NCBI GenBank assembly: GCA_036346375.1
Contig: CM070508.1
Span: forward strand, 14,378,852-14,442,851
Length of the DNA: 64,000 bases
Reading direction: 5' to 3'
Source of the DNA: Guadua angustifolia
Lineage: Eukaryota; Streptophyta; Magnoliopsida; Poales; Poaceae
The notes beneath the pieces are model-generated. The model searched no databases, had not been told where the DNA came from, and saw nothing but the letters and a program-made list of their open reading frames with translations. A program made the position numbers and the translations under genes. Each line of letters opens with the position of its first letter. Positions within the stretch are counted from its first letter, which is position 1. Shown piece after piece: positions 1-12,445 of this stretch.

Positions 1-535
1 TGGGCTAGGAGCTCCGTTCGCCACTCCGGGTGGACGTTGTCAAGAACTACCGTGTCCCCAGTGCAAGGTAGGCTAAGAAGGTAGCTCACGTCCTCCAGTG
101 TCGACGCCATCTCACCGCACAGAAGGTGAAATGTGTGCGTATCCAGTCTCCAACGATCTACCAAAGCGCTAAGAAAGCTCCTGTCGTACAGGAACCTCCT
201 AGAGGCACCACGCCTGTCCTGCACATCGGCCGCAGTCACCTCCACCATCCGTGCTACAAGCAGTAACCCTGCCACTCTCAGCCTGTAGGAAAACATTTTC
301 ACAACTATTGGTTCAAATGCACAAGATATAGTAAGAGAAGTGTGGGAAAAGTGCACGAACCTGGAAATCTATTGAGGGTCGACCTACCATGCTCTCATCG
401 GGGTCCGCAAGTGAAGGGCACTAAGCTCGAACGGTGGCTCCCCCTCTAGAGGTGGCAAGGTGGCCAAGCGCGACTCCGATGAGTCGCGTTGATCACTAGG
501 TCCAGCAACTCGTACTCCTGTCGTTCGCCATACCT
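1..535 (-). pseudogene. Plant mobile domain (PMD) protein fragment, runs off the left edge
   Basis: The minus strand is open from an ATG at 294-296 to the window edge. It reads as the start of a plant mobile domain (the aminotransferase-like domain of MAIN/MAIL proteins and of many grass transposons). Visible hallmarks are an RAGLL-like helix, then LVDRWRLDTHTFHLLCGEM, then LEDVSYLLSLP. Upstream, 297-530 contains more of the domain (ELLDLVINATHRSRAW) in another frame, interrupted by a stop and a shift. A splice-acceptor-like TTGCAG lies at its upstream end near 535. It sits directly downstream of the MULE transposase on the same strand; PMD genes are often carried by MULEs, so I infer it belongs to that element. 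The rest of the domain lies outside the window, so intactness cannot be judged; the visible part is broken. Confidence 0.75.
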
Positions 536-844
536 GCAATTGAATAAAACAACCTTAGTACAAAATTTAATGCACAATAAAACCGAATGCAGTGATTACA
601 AATAGAATTTGAATACAACAAAGCGACTAGACATTACAATCCACAAATGCTAACAACTAGAATGTGATAATAACATATCCAACATCCATACCAATTCGAA
701 CCAAATAGAATTCGATAATAACATATCCAACATCCATACATGCACTACACATCATATGTCCATACATGCATTACATATAGGAATTTAACACATCACATTG
801 ACATGCAAGCTAAGAATTACATATACAGAGCCTGTACAACAATG
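536..844. other. AT-rich spacer between PMD fragment and MULE
   Basis: No coding potential is recognised. The phrase ATAACATATCCAACATCCATAC occurs twice about 60 bases apart (within about 665-740), and related CATACATGCA phrases follow, so the stretch is built of short local duplications. Confidence 0.5.
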
Positions 845-3407
845 TCACGGCCTCTGAATTATTAGGCAATACTTGAAAGAGTGTCCTGTCTCCTTACAAT
901 TGGAGCATTTCTTCGCACGATGTCTGCTTTCTGCAGCGTCCATGTCGTTCCTTATAGTCTTGTTTGTCGTCGCCCTACGCCCTTGAGCCTGCTGACATCA
1001 AGAACCTATCGTGCATCCTCCCATCTTTGATGCTCCGTGAACAAACCCACCACTTGAAAGTCGTATATTTCTCCACTCCAAGTTGCCGTCACTACTTCTT
1101 TATTGAAGAACTGCGACAAGAATATACCTGGGTCCATACGGATTGTTGAGTAGACAACCATTACGTGCGAGCATGGCTTGTGTAGCAGACAAGGCTTATT
1201 GCAGGTGCAGACACATGTTTGCTAATGTAGAATGCATTCGTGAGTAACTTTACATCGGTTCGTCCCACGTCCTGCTTTCTCTTTGCAAAGTACCTCAAAA
1301 CAAAGCTCCATCGTACCCATTTTCAATGCCCTATGCATCTCCCCCTTTTTTTCCCTTTCTCCTTCATGTACGTACAGATCACCACTGAGTATTTCACATC
1401 ATGATTACTCATGCGAGCTAACGCCCTAGCATGACGATCCACAAAGTACTTCTCAACACCATGAAGAACACTCTACACTATAGCAACAAGAGGAAGGGGT
1501 CCCAGTCCTCGCATGACCCAATTGTAAACCTCAGCCAAGTTTGTCGTCATAACCCCATACCGGGCACTATCGGTGTCATAATGTAATATCCATTTCTGCC
1601 TAGGCTCATGCTATATCCATTCGGAGAAGCATTTCGTGGATCTTCTATTCCTCCGGACCAAGTGCGGAGGGTTCGTGGATAACACTTCCAATGCTACTTG
1701 GGTTTCCTCTATGCTAGGAATTGGCCTCTTCGCTGCCTCTGCTGTATGCCTCGATGTCAGCTCGTCCAACTTCTTCCACAATGCATTAAACTTTCTCTGT
1801 TGGGTCTGATCGCACAACCTCTTAAAAAGCTTCATAAGGTCCTTGTTCTTGAACTGCTTGTAGAAGTTAGCACCCATGTGCCGTTTGTACCACCTACTTC
1901 GCATATCAGGCCATAAATGTGTTTCTTCTGCACCTTTTTGCAACTGCACGACCACCTTCAACAGCCTGGGGTGCCGATCGTGTACAACACAAACTCCAGA
2001 CCGCTGATCCACGACGCCAGCTTTCACGTTCCTTAGAAACCAAAGCCAGCTTTCAGTGTTCTCACCCTCCACAAATGCGAGCGCTACTGGAAGAACCTGA
2101 TTATTGCCATCAACTCCTATGGCAGTCAATATCTAACCTTTATACTTTCCAATCAAGAATGTCCCATCAACACATAACAACGGACGGTAATGTCTGAACG
2201 CGTTGACACATGCACCGAAAGCAAAGAATGCCCGCTTGAGTACCATCTTCCCAGGAAACCGCTGCAAGGGCCGCTCACAAATATCGACATAAGTTTAAGG
2301 ATTTCTTTCCTTAATCACCTCAAGCATACCTGGTAGGTTTTGATATGAGTCTTCAAATGTACCAAATCTAGTTTCCAAAGCCTTCTACTTCGCTCTTCAT
2401 GCTTTCGCATAGCTTACAGTGTACTGAAACCTCTGCTCTATTGCAAGTATAATGGCACGTGGCTCTAAATCCAGGTTACCTACAATCTCCCCATACATTG
2501 CATTTGCAACAAAACCTGAAAATGTTTCTATACGGTTGGGCAGACTCCGTAAGCACGTATGTGTGTGGGACGACTATAGAACACTTTCAAACGGTATCCC
2601 ATTTAGGCTGGTACACATGCACACGCCATTAGCAACCCTCCATCTGGCATCTGGCATCTGACATCATATGTCCACTGGTCTGACTTCGCAACCTTAAAAG
2701 TTCTACAAAATGACACTGCCCATGCTGTCATTGCTTTCTGAACTTCAAACTTATTTTTGTAAATAGCACCTTACCTCAGCTCACTCCTATGTGACTATCA
2801 CGAGAAGTGTTCACCCTCGTCGACCACCAATCTATCGAACTGACATGCATCCCACTCCGTAGGGAAATGCTCTTCATCGTCTGTGTCTTTACTTAAATTC
2901 TCATATTCCTGGCTCTCTGCCTTCATGGCTTCAACCAACGATTCAATGTTCTCTCCCTCGTCTGCCACGCGCAATGGTTCCTGAACATCTGAATTTGGAA
3001 CATCAGCTTCCTCATCTCGCACACCCTCATGACTCACTAAGCACTCTTCGGTTCGGCTACTCTCCTCAACTTCCTCTGGTTCATCACCACAAACCCCCTC
3101 TTACATCGTTTGGCCAGCATTGTTTTCTCAAATGCTTGCGCAGCAATACTAATAGCCAACCATTTTCAGTTGCCAATCTTATGTACGAGTTCGAAGACTT
3201 CGGCCCCTTCAGTTCTACTAACTCTCGGTACGTGTAATCCCGTCTCCGAAACCTCACTCCGTGCAACTTCAGATCATGCAATTTTCTATCCAACAAGAAC
3301 ATGTGGTACAACCATCTGTTAAACGTGCCCCACGAACGCTCACCAGCACATGACAGGCCAGCCATAACACTTAGGAAATGACTAAGTTCCACCCCTTGTG
3401 CACCCAT
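845..3407 (-). pseudogene. Mutator-like (MULE) transposase, decayed
   Basis: Fragments in several minus-strand frames give, in order, the layout of a plant MuDR-type transposase. An acidic N-terminal region lies at about 3407-2800. At 2800-2400 is the Mutator DNA-binding domain, with FCRTFKVAKSDQWTYDVRC and the FVANAMYGEI stretch. The MULE catalytic domain at 2129-1611 contains GVDGNNQVLPVALAFVEGEN followed by VVHDRHPRLL, the DRH block around the second acidic residue. A SWIM zinc finger follows at 1165-1209 (CTC, then CSH) and a C-terminal CCHC knuckle at 866-907 (CSNCKETGHSFKYC), with a stop at 845-847. Stops and frameshifts between the blocks make it a pseudogene. This transposase cuts and pastes the element through terminal inverted repeats; I could not locate those repeats. 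Confidence 0.85.
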
Positions 3408-3982
3408 CTGCGGAACCCGTTCTCCGTAGTGTATTCTAAATTATACTCGTTTGTCCATACCTGTCAAACATTTCATGAATTTTTTAATGATTGCACGATA
3501 AATCTCTACCATCTTTCAAGTCTTAATCTACTCATTCGACGACATACTCTACACCCAGTATTATAACTCTATACAACTAAATAATTAAAAATCTATATCT
3601 AGCTATTATAACTCTATACAACTAAATAATTAAAATTCTACACAATCCGATCACTAAATCGTCAATTTAAATAAACAATTGCTAACCCTAATTAATCTCA
3701 TACCTATATCGTTTTCCTAAATAACTACTAAATTCAAAATCACTAAATCGTTTTTCAAAGAAAAACTACTAAATTCAACCCTAATACAACCTTTTTCTAA
3801 TTCCTAATACAATTAACCCTAATAATACCAAAATTCAACCCTAATTCTAAATCACTATATCGTTTTTCTAATTCGACTACTACAATCAAAATTAAAACAA
3901 TAAAAAAAATTTACCTCAATCCGCGACGAAATCCGCTTCCTCTTCCTCCCCTCTTCTTCCTCCTCCTCTTTCTCTCCTTTTC
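3408..3982. other. AT-rich upstream region of the MULE
   Basis: No gene is seen. At 3555-3650 a phrase containing TATAACTCTATACAACTAAATAATTAAAA is present twice, and AATTCAACCCTAAT phrases recur at 3770-3845. A pyrimidine-rich tract (CTTCCTCTTCCTCC and similar) fills 3940-3982, as in many plant 5' untranslated regions read from the minus strand. It probably holds the 5' end of the MULE gene, but I cannot place a start. Confidence 0.4.
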
Positions 3983-4148
3983 TCCACCAGATCCGTAGAG
4001 CTGAAGCTGTGAGTACATCAAGAGTATTTAGATGGATCATCCTGTTTACATATTAAATTAAAAATATAAACTTAATTCACTTTATTTTAACCTGCAAGTT
4101 TCAGAACTCAGATGAAATTTAAATCTAGAGCCCTACCAAACAGGCCCC
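3983..4148 (+). mobile_element. Tourist-like MITE copy 1, left end missing
   Basis: This segment aligns with the complete MITE at 40011-40213 in the same orientation. The shared blocks are CTCCACCAGAT, the core AATATAAACTTAATTCACTT and the right end CTACCAAACAG. The left 30-40 bases, including the terminal repeat, are absent and replaced by the pyrimidine tract next to the MULE. The copy was therefore truncated on its left side. Confidence 0.8.
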
Positions 4149-5178
4149 TTGCTCTACAGGTTTCCAACTTCTGAGATCCTACGTCAAACATTGAAAACTT
4201 CTCAGCATCTACACCACCCAAACAGTGACAACTACGACACCTTACTGCTGTACCAACCACAAACACACACTATGGCGTACGTAAAGCCAGCATCAACGGC
4301 ATGCACATATAAAAAACTGCAAGTGACTAAAATAACAGATAACAACCATATAACGCCATAGCACAAGCATAAGCATATATGGGGACAACCAAGTATCTCC
4401 AATATCAGATAACAACAACATACCTCAGACATGGCCAAATAAGAGAAGAAATAAGTTACTCCACAGGCACATAATTAACCACAAGATATCCTACTGCATC
4501 AAGATATCCAAACAATAAGCTATACCAACCTACCACATTAAACAATAAAGTAATAGGAGAATTAAAACCATCATACACTTTGAAAATCAATGGTATGCAA
4601 GATATGCGAACCCGTACCCATCCTACATGTGCAAGTATGTCAAATTAAACCTTATTTTACCTAATGGCCGGCTCAAAACGGCTCCAAACGGGTAGCCGAC
4701 GGAAAAATATCACCGCCGTTATTACGGCGGTAGCGATTCTAGACGTGGACCCCACAAAGATGCGGGCCCCACGCAGAGTAGACTGCCCTCCGCCATAACG
4801 GCAGAGGATGCACACGTCAGAGTCGACCGCCGGGCGGCTAGCTGCTGGCTTTTGGCTAGCGTCCGTTGCCTATTAACACAAAAAAAGAACCTTGTGAAAA
4901 ATGGTCCAAAGCCTATCAAAAAATTCTCAAAAAAATCAAGGAGATAGGATAACACATGTTTGACATAATGAGCATAATGAGCATGTCAACCAGAATGAGA
5001 TTCACAAAAAGGAGATTAAAAGAACCATCACCTGAATTAGTACCAGGGTTGGTGGCCGTAAGGTGGGCTTGTCATGTAATACTCCTAAGTAGACATAAGC
5101 ATCCAACCTCAAGTGGCTAGCAATGTCGCTTTGTACTCCTGCCAACTTTGCCCTGTCCATGTTCTTGAATTTTGCCAA
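4149..5178. other. No recognised gene; left flank of the CACTA element
   Basis: I recognise no protein. A palindrome-rich GC segment lies at 4660-4870, for example CACCGCCGTTATTACGGCGGT near 4710. The block just before the CACTA terminus (5000-5178) has a modest minus-strand frame with no family resemblance. It probably continues the 3' flank of the hAT remnant now found on the far side of the CACTA element. Confidence 0.4.
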
Positions 5179-5181
5179 TCT

Positions 5182-5450
5182 CACTACTACGGAAAGGGCA
5201 TTTAGTCCCGGTCCAAAACTGCCTTTAGTACCGGTTTTGAACCCAAGTGCAGAATATCGGGATCGATGCTCAAGGGCATCGATCGGTTCACTCACCCGTC
5301 TTGATGGAGTATCGACGGTTCGAATTCTGCGTGGCGGCGCATTGGGAACCCTCGAGCCCCTCATCGATCGGTTGGTGTCTCCAACCGTCTCGATGAGTTT
5401 CATCGATGCAGGTTAGTTTCTCCAACGGTACTAATGTTTTGTATATATAT
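5182..5450. repeat. Left subterminal repeats of the CACTA element
   Basis: Short repeated units such as TTTAGTCCCGGT, TTTAGTACCGGTTTTGAACC, ATCGATCGGTT and CATCGATG follow the CACTA terminus. In CACTA elements such arrays bind the element's own TNPA-like protein; this is family knowledge, and binding here is inferred. Confidence 0.8.
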
Positions 5451-5689
5451 AGGTCTATTTCTCCGGTAGCTATTATATATATGTGTGTGTTAAATCACAA
5501 CTAATTAAAAGCACGTATAATCAATCATGCACTTTGCACGATAATTAAATCATTGAACATTCATTAACAAATTTAATTACATCTAATGTATTAAAATATG
5601 TACACATATTTGTTCTTCTAATGTATTACAATATATATGTACACAACTTTATATATGTACACAACTTTAATTACAACTTTAGTCTTTCT

Positions 5690-8600
5690 TTTCCTTCTAT
5701 TCATCGGGATCTTTTACGCGCATCGCTCTTGCTAGTCAGTAGATGTAAACCACGACGATTCACTTGGTCCTTATCGAAGGGCCCCACTGTTAAAGTTTGG
5801 TTTGTGAAACTCGCCTTTTGGATTTACAACCTCATCGTAAATAAAGCCGACGAGTTGTTCTTGGATTGCTCTCACTCGTTGCGAGAGTTCGAACCTTGTT
5901 CCGCCAAATATTGAGGCACCTATCGTTAAGTCATTAACTAATCAATACTTGAATTTGTACAAGATATAAGGAGTACCTATACACAATTAAAGCTAGTAAT
6001 TATATTTACTCACCCCTTGTTGCCTTTTAGCATGCGGTCGCCGGCTCGGTTTGGGTGTGCATAAACAAGCATACATAGTAGCCGCATAAATTGTTACCCG
6101 TGGTGAGTCAAGATCTGCGGTGGAAAAAGTTGAAAGCGTGAAATGGATGCAAAGAAATTAAGTTAACTAACTAAAAAGCTAGCATTATGATATACGTACA
6201 TGAGAGGCAATTGCAATGTCAAATTTCTCCTTGAATCATACGTTTTTAGCACGGAACCGTGTGAATGCACTACACATGTGATTCTGAATTGTATGTACAT
6301 GATTAGAATTTGTTTCAAATTGAAGGAAATAGAGCTAGTACGATAATGAAAGGAACAAGAATTAATACGGTCGAGCATGTCGATAAAGTTTTGATACTTT
6401 TCAACTGGTCTCCTTTATGAGTCCATAATTGTGATCGAGCTACGATCTAGCTCGATCATAAGAAGAATCCGATGAAAACTATACATAGATGTGTCAACGT
6501 AGATAACTAATTAGTTCTAACATCGTGTTATGAAAAAGGAGTAGAATGAAGTGGTGCGAAAACACGTACTCAAATGAGTAGGCTAGATATATCTTTGACT
6601 TATATCTTTGACCCATTAGCGCATTGAATATGTTATTCTCTGTTTTCGCTTGGGTGGTCTCTAACGGTTGTCTTGTTGATAACTCTGGGTCCATGAAGCC
6701 TATGTCGAAAATACGATCCTTTCGGCATCTTTGTATCTCCATGCTACATAAGAAATTAGTTAGGCTTGCAAGTTAGTATAGTATAAGGAAGTACACGATA
6801 GTTTTTACAAATAATTAAGACACTTACGAGTCCAAACAACCCATCAAGCTCACGCCGAGGCGCCTGTCGGTATAGATCATATATGTAGTCGATCGACAAC
6901 AAATTCACCTTCACGCGAAAAAATCTTGTTCCTTAAACTTGACGGCGAACATCGTAGACCATGCTTGGTCGCGTCCCAAGTACCATTCATGAAATTGCCG
7001 CATCTTTGTCGTTAGTGGGGCAGCTCCTCCTCGACCAATGATCGCCCATTTTAAATGACCATCTTACTTGGGCAACCTCAATCTTTTCCGTGCCTAATAT
7101 TTGATTTGCGGTAAGGCGGTTTCATCGAAGAATTGTTGCATCTCCTTACTCTTCCCTCGGTGACATCTTCTTGGGGCATTCCTTACTCAATGTGCGCCGT
7201 AGTTTGATTGGCGAGGCATTTCTTTTTATCCTTCAAATTTTTAATAGTCATTAAACCTTTATAAAATTCTTACATGCGAGTTGAACCTTCTTCACTGGTG
7301 ACTTGGGTCTAAGAAATTTAGTTACATCTCCTTTTACCACCTTCTTGGTCTCCTCATCGTTCATATCATACGGCCGCTTTGGAAGTTCACCGACTTCTTG
7401 GATTGGGTGGAGGACCCGTCTTCTTGGGAGCTCTTGGCCGAGTGGCTTCATTCCTTGGTCGGCGCCTTCTTGGGAGGAGCGGGGTTCTTGTGGCGCTTAT
7501 GTGCGCGGGAGGTGGTGTAGGAGTCGGCGCCTTCTTGGGAGGAGGCGGGCTTCTTCGGGCTTATATGTGCAGGAGATGGTGTAGGAGACGGGCTTCTTGT
7601 CGGGCTTATATGCGCAGGAGGTGGTGTAGGAGTCGATGAGTTCTTGGGAGGAGGCGGGTTTCTTCTCGGGCTTCTTCAGCGGAGAGGACAAGTCCATGTT
7701 ATCTCGAAAAATTATGTACCGTTTACACCACAGGATGAAATTGTGTCTTGCCTCTCCTAGCCGTAGTCCGTCACCTCCAGAATTTCGAGGTCAAGGTCCT
7801 CGTACTGGCGAACCTCCTCCACCGAGACCTTGGAGTATCCTAACCGTATCTGTTGGCCATGGATAAGCTGCCCGGCTCTAATGGGTGAGCCATACCATCG
7901 GCGCCTTGAAGGTAAGATTCAGCGCTTGGATATGCAGCTCACAAGGTGTCCGCCGTCGATGTCGTCTCTGGGATACTTGTCCAAGTCCATCGCCAAATGA
8001 CCCACCGAACCGCAATGCTTCGCTGCCGGAGGGGCTAATGATGTCTGGATTACTTGGGGTTCTTGGCCCGTCTCATGTATTTGTTGGCTCAAGGCTATTG
8101 CACCTCTCTTGAATCTCTTCTTGCATTCTTTCATTTGTTTGATTCAGCGTTCTTCAAGCGCACTAAGTTGTTGTGTCTGTCGAGCTTTGCTCTCGCCCGA
8201 CTCCTATAGGTCTCGGCGTCTGGCGAAACCAACCTTCCACGGACAACGCCGAGCGCCTCGTGTACGTCCGTGGTGCTCTGGATTTTGCAAGGCCCTTGTT
8301 AGCGCGTCGTTCTCCTGTTTGGCACGGCTACCCCGAAAGTCTCCTCGATGGGTGTACAAGCCTTCGCCACATCTCTTAGCACCTCCCCAAACACAAAGCA
8401 TTGCCGTTATCATCAAGGGCGCCGCCGTGAGCATAGAACCAATGCTTTGCTCTGTCGGGCCAATCCGTTGTTGCTTGGTGCGATACCCTTCGCTAGCGTG
8501 TCTGTTCCTCTTCTCCCATTTTGGTATTGCATGGCGGTAACCACCGGGGCGAGTCGGTGGTGATAATTCTTCTTCGTGCATTGACTTATTCTTCTCACTC

Positions 8601-9246
8601 AAACTTTGACCTTCGTCCAAGTCTTGTATTTCTAACGCATCCGGTGATCTTGCAACTTTGGGTGCTTGTTGAAGTCGAGCGTTCGATTCTTCTTGATATA
8701 CTCCGTGCTCACTTCTTTTTATAAGTCGGAATCGACCGCCATCTTCTTGAGAGTGTAACTTTTCACCTTCTCTTGGTCCCTTGGGGAAGGTGAATGTCTC
8801 CTTCACATCGTTCCAAAGCATGTTCTTCGTATCTTGAGGACTGATCCCATTTTGCTATGCTAATTGCCACGTGGTCCCTAACGTGGGCGCCGCATGCGAA
8901 TTGAACGCCCAAGCGCCCGAGGGTGCAAGAGGTCGGCCGTCCTCGCCGACCGGTGATAACATGTCTTGCCTTCTTCTTCTTGCTTGGACCTCGCCGGCGT
9001 GATTGCTGCTGGTTGACCGATCTGAAAGCATGGTACAATCATGAGCGGGTCAGGATGTTGGCTTAGCATGGTAGTGGAACCGACAATCATGAGCGTGGTG
9101 ATTGTTACCTCGCCGCCTCAACGTGCTCTGCTGACCTCATTGTGCTCTGTGACCTCATTGGCCTTGGTGGCCTCGGGTGCGAGCTCCGCGGATCTCATGA
9201 CCATCATATCCATAATCAAACTTGTCATAAATTCTTCTTCGTCCAT
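5690..9246 (-). pseudogene. CACTA second gene: Transposase_24-like region plus Ulp1-type (C48) peptidase, decayed
   Basis: A likely start is the ATG at 9244-9246 (MDEEEFMTSLIMDMMV). Downstream fragments at 9040-8760 and 8821-8204 contain a basic KKKKARHVITG patch, VKETFTFPKGP and NPEHHGRTRGARRCPWKVGF; the last block is typical of plant Transposase_24/TNPA-like proteins. Proline-rich and KRPYDMND segments follow at 7700-7250. At 7050-6840 comes MRQFHEWYLGRDQAW and SIDYIYDLYR. GNNLCGYYVC at about 6060-6100 is the catalytic-cysteine block of Ulp1 cysteine peptidases (Cys codon at 6084-6086), and a C-terminal QEQLVGFIYDEVVNPKGEF lies near 5830. Several frameshifts and stops separate the pieces. 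The DNA-binding part is thought to recognise subterminal repeats; the role of the peptidase part in CACTA elements is unclear. Confidence 0.75.
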
Positions 9247-9551
9247 CGTCGTTTCTTAGGCTAGAAGAAGCACTGAAAGACGAAAATAGATCACATTTCA
9301 TGTAAAGGTGATGGTACTACTCTAAAACGGCGTGGAAGACGATGGGGAAGAGACGGTAGAGAGGATGGGCGGCGACGCCGAAGATGTTCCTAATGTAAAT
9401 CGGCCAAATACTATACGATGGTAATTTTGCTAGAGTTGAGAGGAAATCAAGTGATGTTATGACCTCATGCTACAAACATGTGCACATGTAACTTTAAAAT
9501 GATACTTATACATTAGAAAAAATTCATATGATACATATACATCTCGAAATG

Positions 9552-9724
9552 AAAAAATAATATGAAAAAATTCATATATTCTTAAGAATATATTTGCTTA
9601 ATAAAAAATAATGAATCACTCTTATTCACACTAAAATGATTTTAAAAAAATAAGCCCTGAGTTCATTATTTAGATTAAGCAAATATATTCTTAAGAATAT
9701 ATGAATTTTTTCATATTATTTTTT
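9552..9724. repeat. Near-perfect 49-base inverted repeat (hairpin)
   Basis: The left arm 9552-9600 and right arm 9676-9724 are reverse complements without a mismatch that I can see, separated by about 75 bases. The arms include TTCTTAAGAA and end in AAGCAAATAT/ATATTTGCTT. The loop shares ATAAAAAATAATGAATCA with the inverted-repeat unit at 62.96-63.44 kb, so both are probably members of one foldback or MITE family, this one internally deleted. Confidence 0.85.
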
Positions 9725-9989
9725 ACAGCTGTTTTCGGGATTGTGATATGTCACTTTTTATACACATACATCTTTATACACACAAATATATATGTTTATA
9801 CACATACATCTTTGGTCAACAAAATATACATACACATAAAATTGTAGGATTTTCTCTTTTTTGTAACTCTCGGTATATAATGAATTTGATCTTGAAATTT
9901 CATACGTAGGGACACATATACATATTCATTTGACATGATGCATATTCATTTGACATCTCACACATATACATAGAAATCTCACACATATA

Positions 9990-10415
9990 CATCTCACACA
10001 TATACATTTGAAACTTCACATATACATAGAAATCTCACACATACATAGAAATCTCACATATACATAGAAACTGATCAATAAAAATAGAAATTTCAAAATT
10101 CACCAGAAATTAGAATAATTCACATGATACATATTCATTTGACATGATACATATACATTTGAAACTTCACATATACATAGAAATCTCACACATACATAGA
10201 AATCTCACATATACATAGAAACTGATCAATAAAAATAGAAATTTCAAAATTCACGAGAAATTAGAATAATTCACATGATACATATTCATTTGACATGATA
10301 CATATACATTTGAAACTTCACATATACATAGAAATCTCACACATACATAGAAATCTCACATATACATAGAAACTGATCAATAAAAATAGAAATTTCAAAA
10401 TTCACCAGAAACTCT
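9990..10415. repeat. Tandem repeat, about 151-base unit, nearly three copies
   Basis: The phrase ACTGATCAATAAAAATAGAA recurs at about 10070, 10221 and 10372, so the period is 151 bases. Each unit also carries shorter internal repeats of ACATATACATAGAAATCTCAC. Copies are almost identical, which suggests recent amplification. Similar ATACATATACA-type tandem repeats occur in the related CACTA at 62.74-62.96 kb. Confidence 0.9.
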
Positions 10416-11975
10416 AGTTTGATTGCTCTCAGATTATTGGGTTTAAATGAAGATTTAGAATCTTCACCTCAATCACAAATGGGCTAGACAATTTAATTTA
10501 GTGACTTAAGCCTTGAACTCTTACCACCTTAACATGCACAAGAAAATTGTAACAGTACATAGAAATCTCACACATACATAGAAAGAAAGTATATCTTGCA
10601 TAATGAATGATGCCCATAACATTGGCCCATAACATTGTCAATATGATGCATTGCATAGAAAGAAAGTATATATCTTGTATATTTATAAATAGTCTAGTAA
10701 AGTATCAAGAATTTCATGTCACAATCACTAGTTACAAGGATCTTGTATATTTATCTACATCCTAATATCTTGATCATCCATGGAGAATTAGCGAGCATGA
10801 AGTTTTTATCTCTGACATGAATAATCTTCTATCCTTTGCTCGATTTCAATACCTTAGATCTTATAACAAATAATGATTGCTGTTTAAGATGCCGAATATT
10901 GCTACATGCTTTGCCCACTCAAGTGTATTACAAAACTAAAAATATTTACACTATTAACTGTCAATAAAACCTTAATGGACAATCAACATTTCTAAAAACA
11001 ATTATCAATTAGTGCATCACATCACGGTCCTAGCTATTACATTAAAAATTGAGCAATGCTATTCTAATTAGTAACCACTAGAAATCTTAAGCGGCGGGAT
11101 CAAAGCTACCACATGAAATCCAAATTTATGTAAGCAGTGAAAATAACCAATAATTTCAATCATGCAAGTCTAGCGGTTCAAGGCTTAGATCATTTCATTA
11201 AACGTCATGTTCATTAAGAAACCCAAATAACATCACAGAGCAATACCTCTCCCTTCCACCAGCAAGGATCAAATGCAGCATAACAAGGAGAAATAATGGA
11301 GTCATACAACTATTGCTCTCAGATTTAATAAATTGATGGGTTGCTCCAAATGAGCCCTCCAACACCAATTTCAGCAATATATCACAGGGGTATACAAATC
11401 TGAAACCATTTAGCTAAATGCACGCATGTCAGGTTAAACTCAGGATCAGCACCTTGCAATCTGAATATGAGTTCTAGAACTCTTAACTCAAGAAATGGAG
11501 TAATGTGCATTCAGTATTAAGGTCGCAGTGCTCACATAGCATTTTTTTACTCAAAAGCACCTTGGTGTCATTTATGCACTCTCGACTACTCTCTACCCTA
11601 AAACAGCAAACATCAAATATCACTTCAATATGACGATTGCATACACAAATGAAATCCCTATAATTTGTACCATTCAATCACGAAAAGATCATTTTCGGAC
11701 AAGGAACAATAATGTATCTCGGAGCAAAGAAGAAGACAAAATTTGAGTTTAACTTCAGCACCTGGACTCCAAGCATTCAACTTCAAGCAAATTTGCAACC
11801 AAATTAAGGGTGTCTAATAATTGTAGGTTGCAATCGGGCATATTAACATGACAAACTACTTCGAAAAGAAATGGTTGCAATCAGCAAAGACACCAACCAA
11901 TTCTTTAACCCTAGTTCATCATAGAGCACTCTGAGCGAGGACGACAGTGAGGACTATCCGAAGGTGAGGAAGACG
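10416..11975. other. Non-coding AT-rich interior of the CACTA element
   Basis: No gene is recognised. The block at about 10420-10500 (GATTGCTCTCAGATTATTGG and following) is closely matched at 63783-63860 inside the second CACTA-like element. A diverged GCTCTCAGATT phrase appears again near 11313. The rest may be intron or untranslated sequence. Confidence 0.5.
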
Positions 11976-12290
11976 AACTTACATTGTACTAAGTCGGAGG
12001 TGAGAAATGGCGGCAGGTCGCTCGGGAGGCGAGAGGAGGACGGGTGGGGTCGTCGAGGCGAGGCGCCGGAGGTGAGGTCGCCATGAGGCAAGGCTTCGGA
12101 GGCAAGGTCGGGCGCGGAGGAAAGGCTTCAGAGGCGAGGACGGCGGCGGTGGGGTCGTCGGAGGCCAGGAGGACAGCGGCGGTGGGGTCGTTGGAGGTCT
12201 TTGCAAACGAGTGGGAGGCGAGGAGGAGATTGGGGAACAATGGCGGGAGTAGCAAAATTGGGGGAAGAGGAGGCGGCGGGAGGATTTATA
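11976..12290 (-). other. GC-rich first-exon-like segment with a TATA box
   Basis: The minus strand has a TATAAATCC box at 12282-12290 followed by a proline-, alanine- and threonine-rich potential coding stretch built on CTCCGACGACCCCACCGCC-type repeats. This ends near a possible splice donor (AATGTAAGTT) around 11980. It looks like the promoter and first exon of a transposon gene or a captured grass gene. No protein family is recognisable, and repeats keep more than one frame open. Confidence 0.45.
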
Positions 12291-12295
12291 GCTGC

Positions 12296-12445
12296 ACCAT
12301 CAGTCCCGGTTGGTGTATTCAACCGGGACTGATGTCTCACATCACTCACATCAGTCCCGGTTGGTGTATCCAACCGGTACTGATGGGTCAGCCTCGGCAG
12401 CCCTAGGCACTATCAGTCCCGGTTGGATACACCAACTGGGGCTGA
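12296..12445. repeat. Internal CACTA-type subterminal repeats (inverted units)
   Basis: ATCAGTCCCGGTTGGTGTAT and its inverted partner (AACCGGGACTGATG) are repeated three times as short hairpins. They resemble the ATCAGTACCGGTTCGTG units at the right end of the enclosing element (17.7-17.93 kb), although they lie in its middle. This suggests the end of a second, nested CACTA. Confidence 0.75.

Noticed and set aside
3855..4040. Minus-strand lysine/glutamate-rich frame
   Set aside because: Produced by a pyrimidine-rich tract joined to the truncated MITE.
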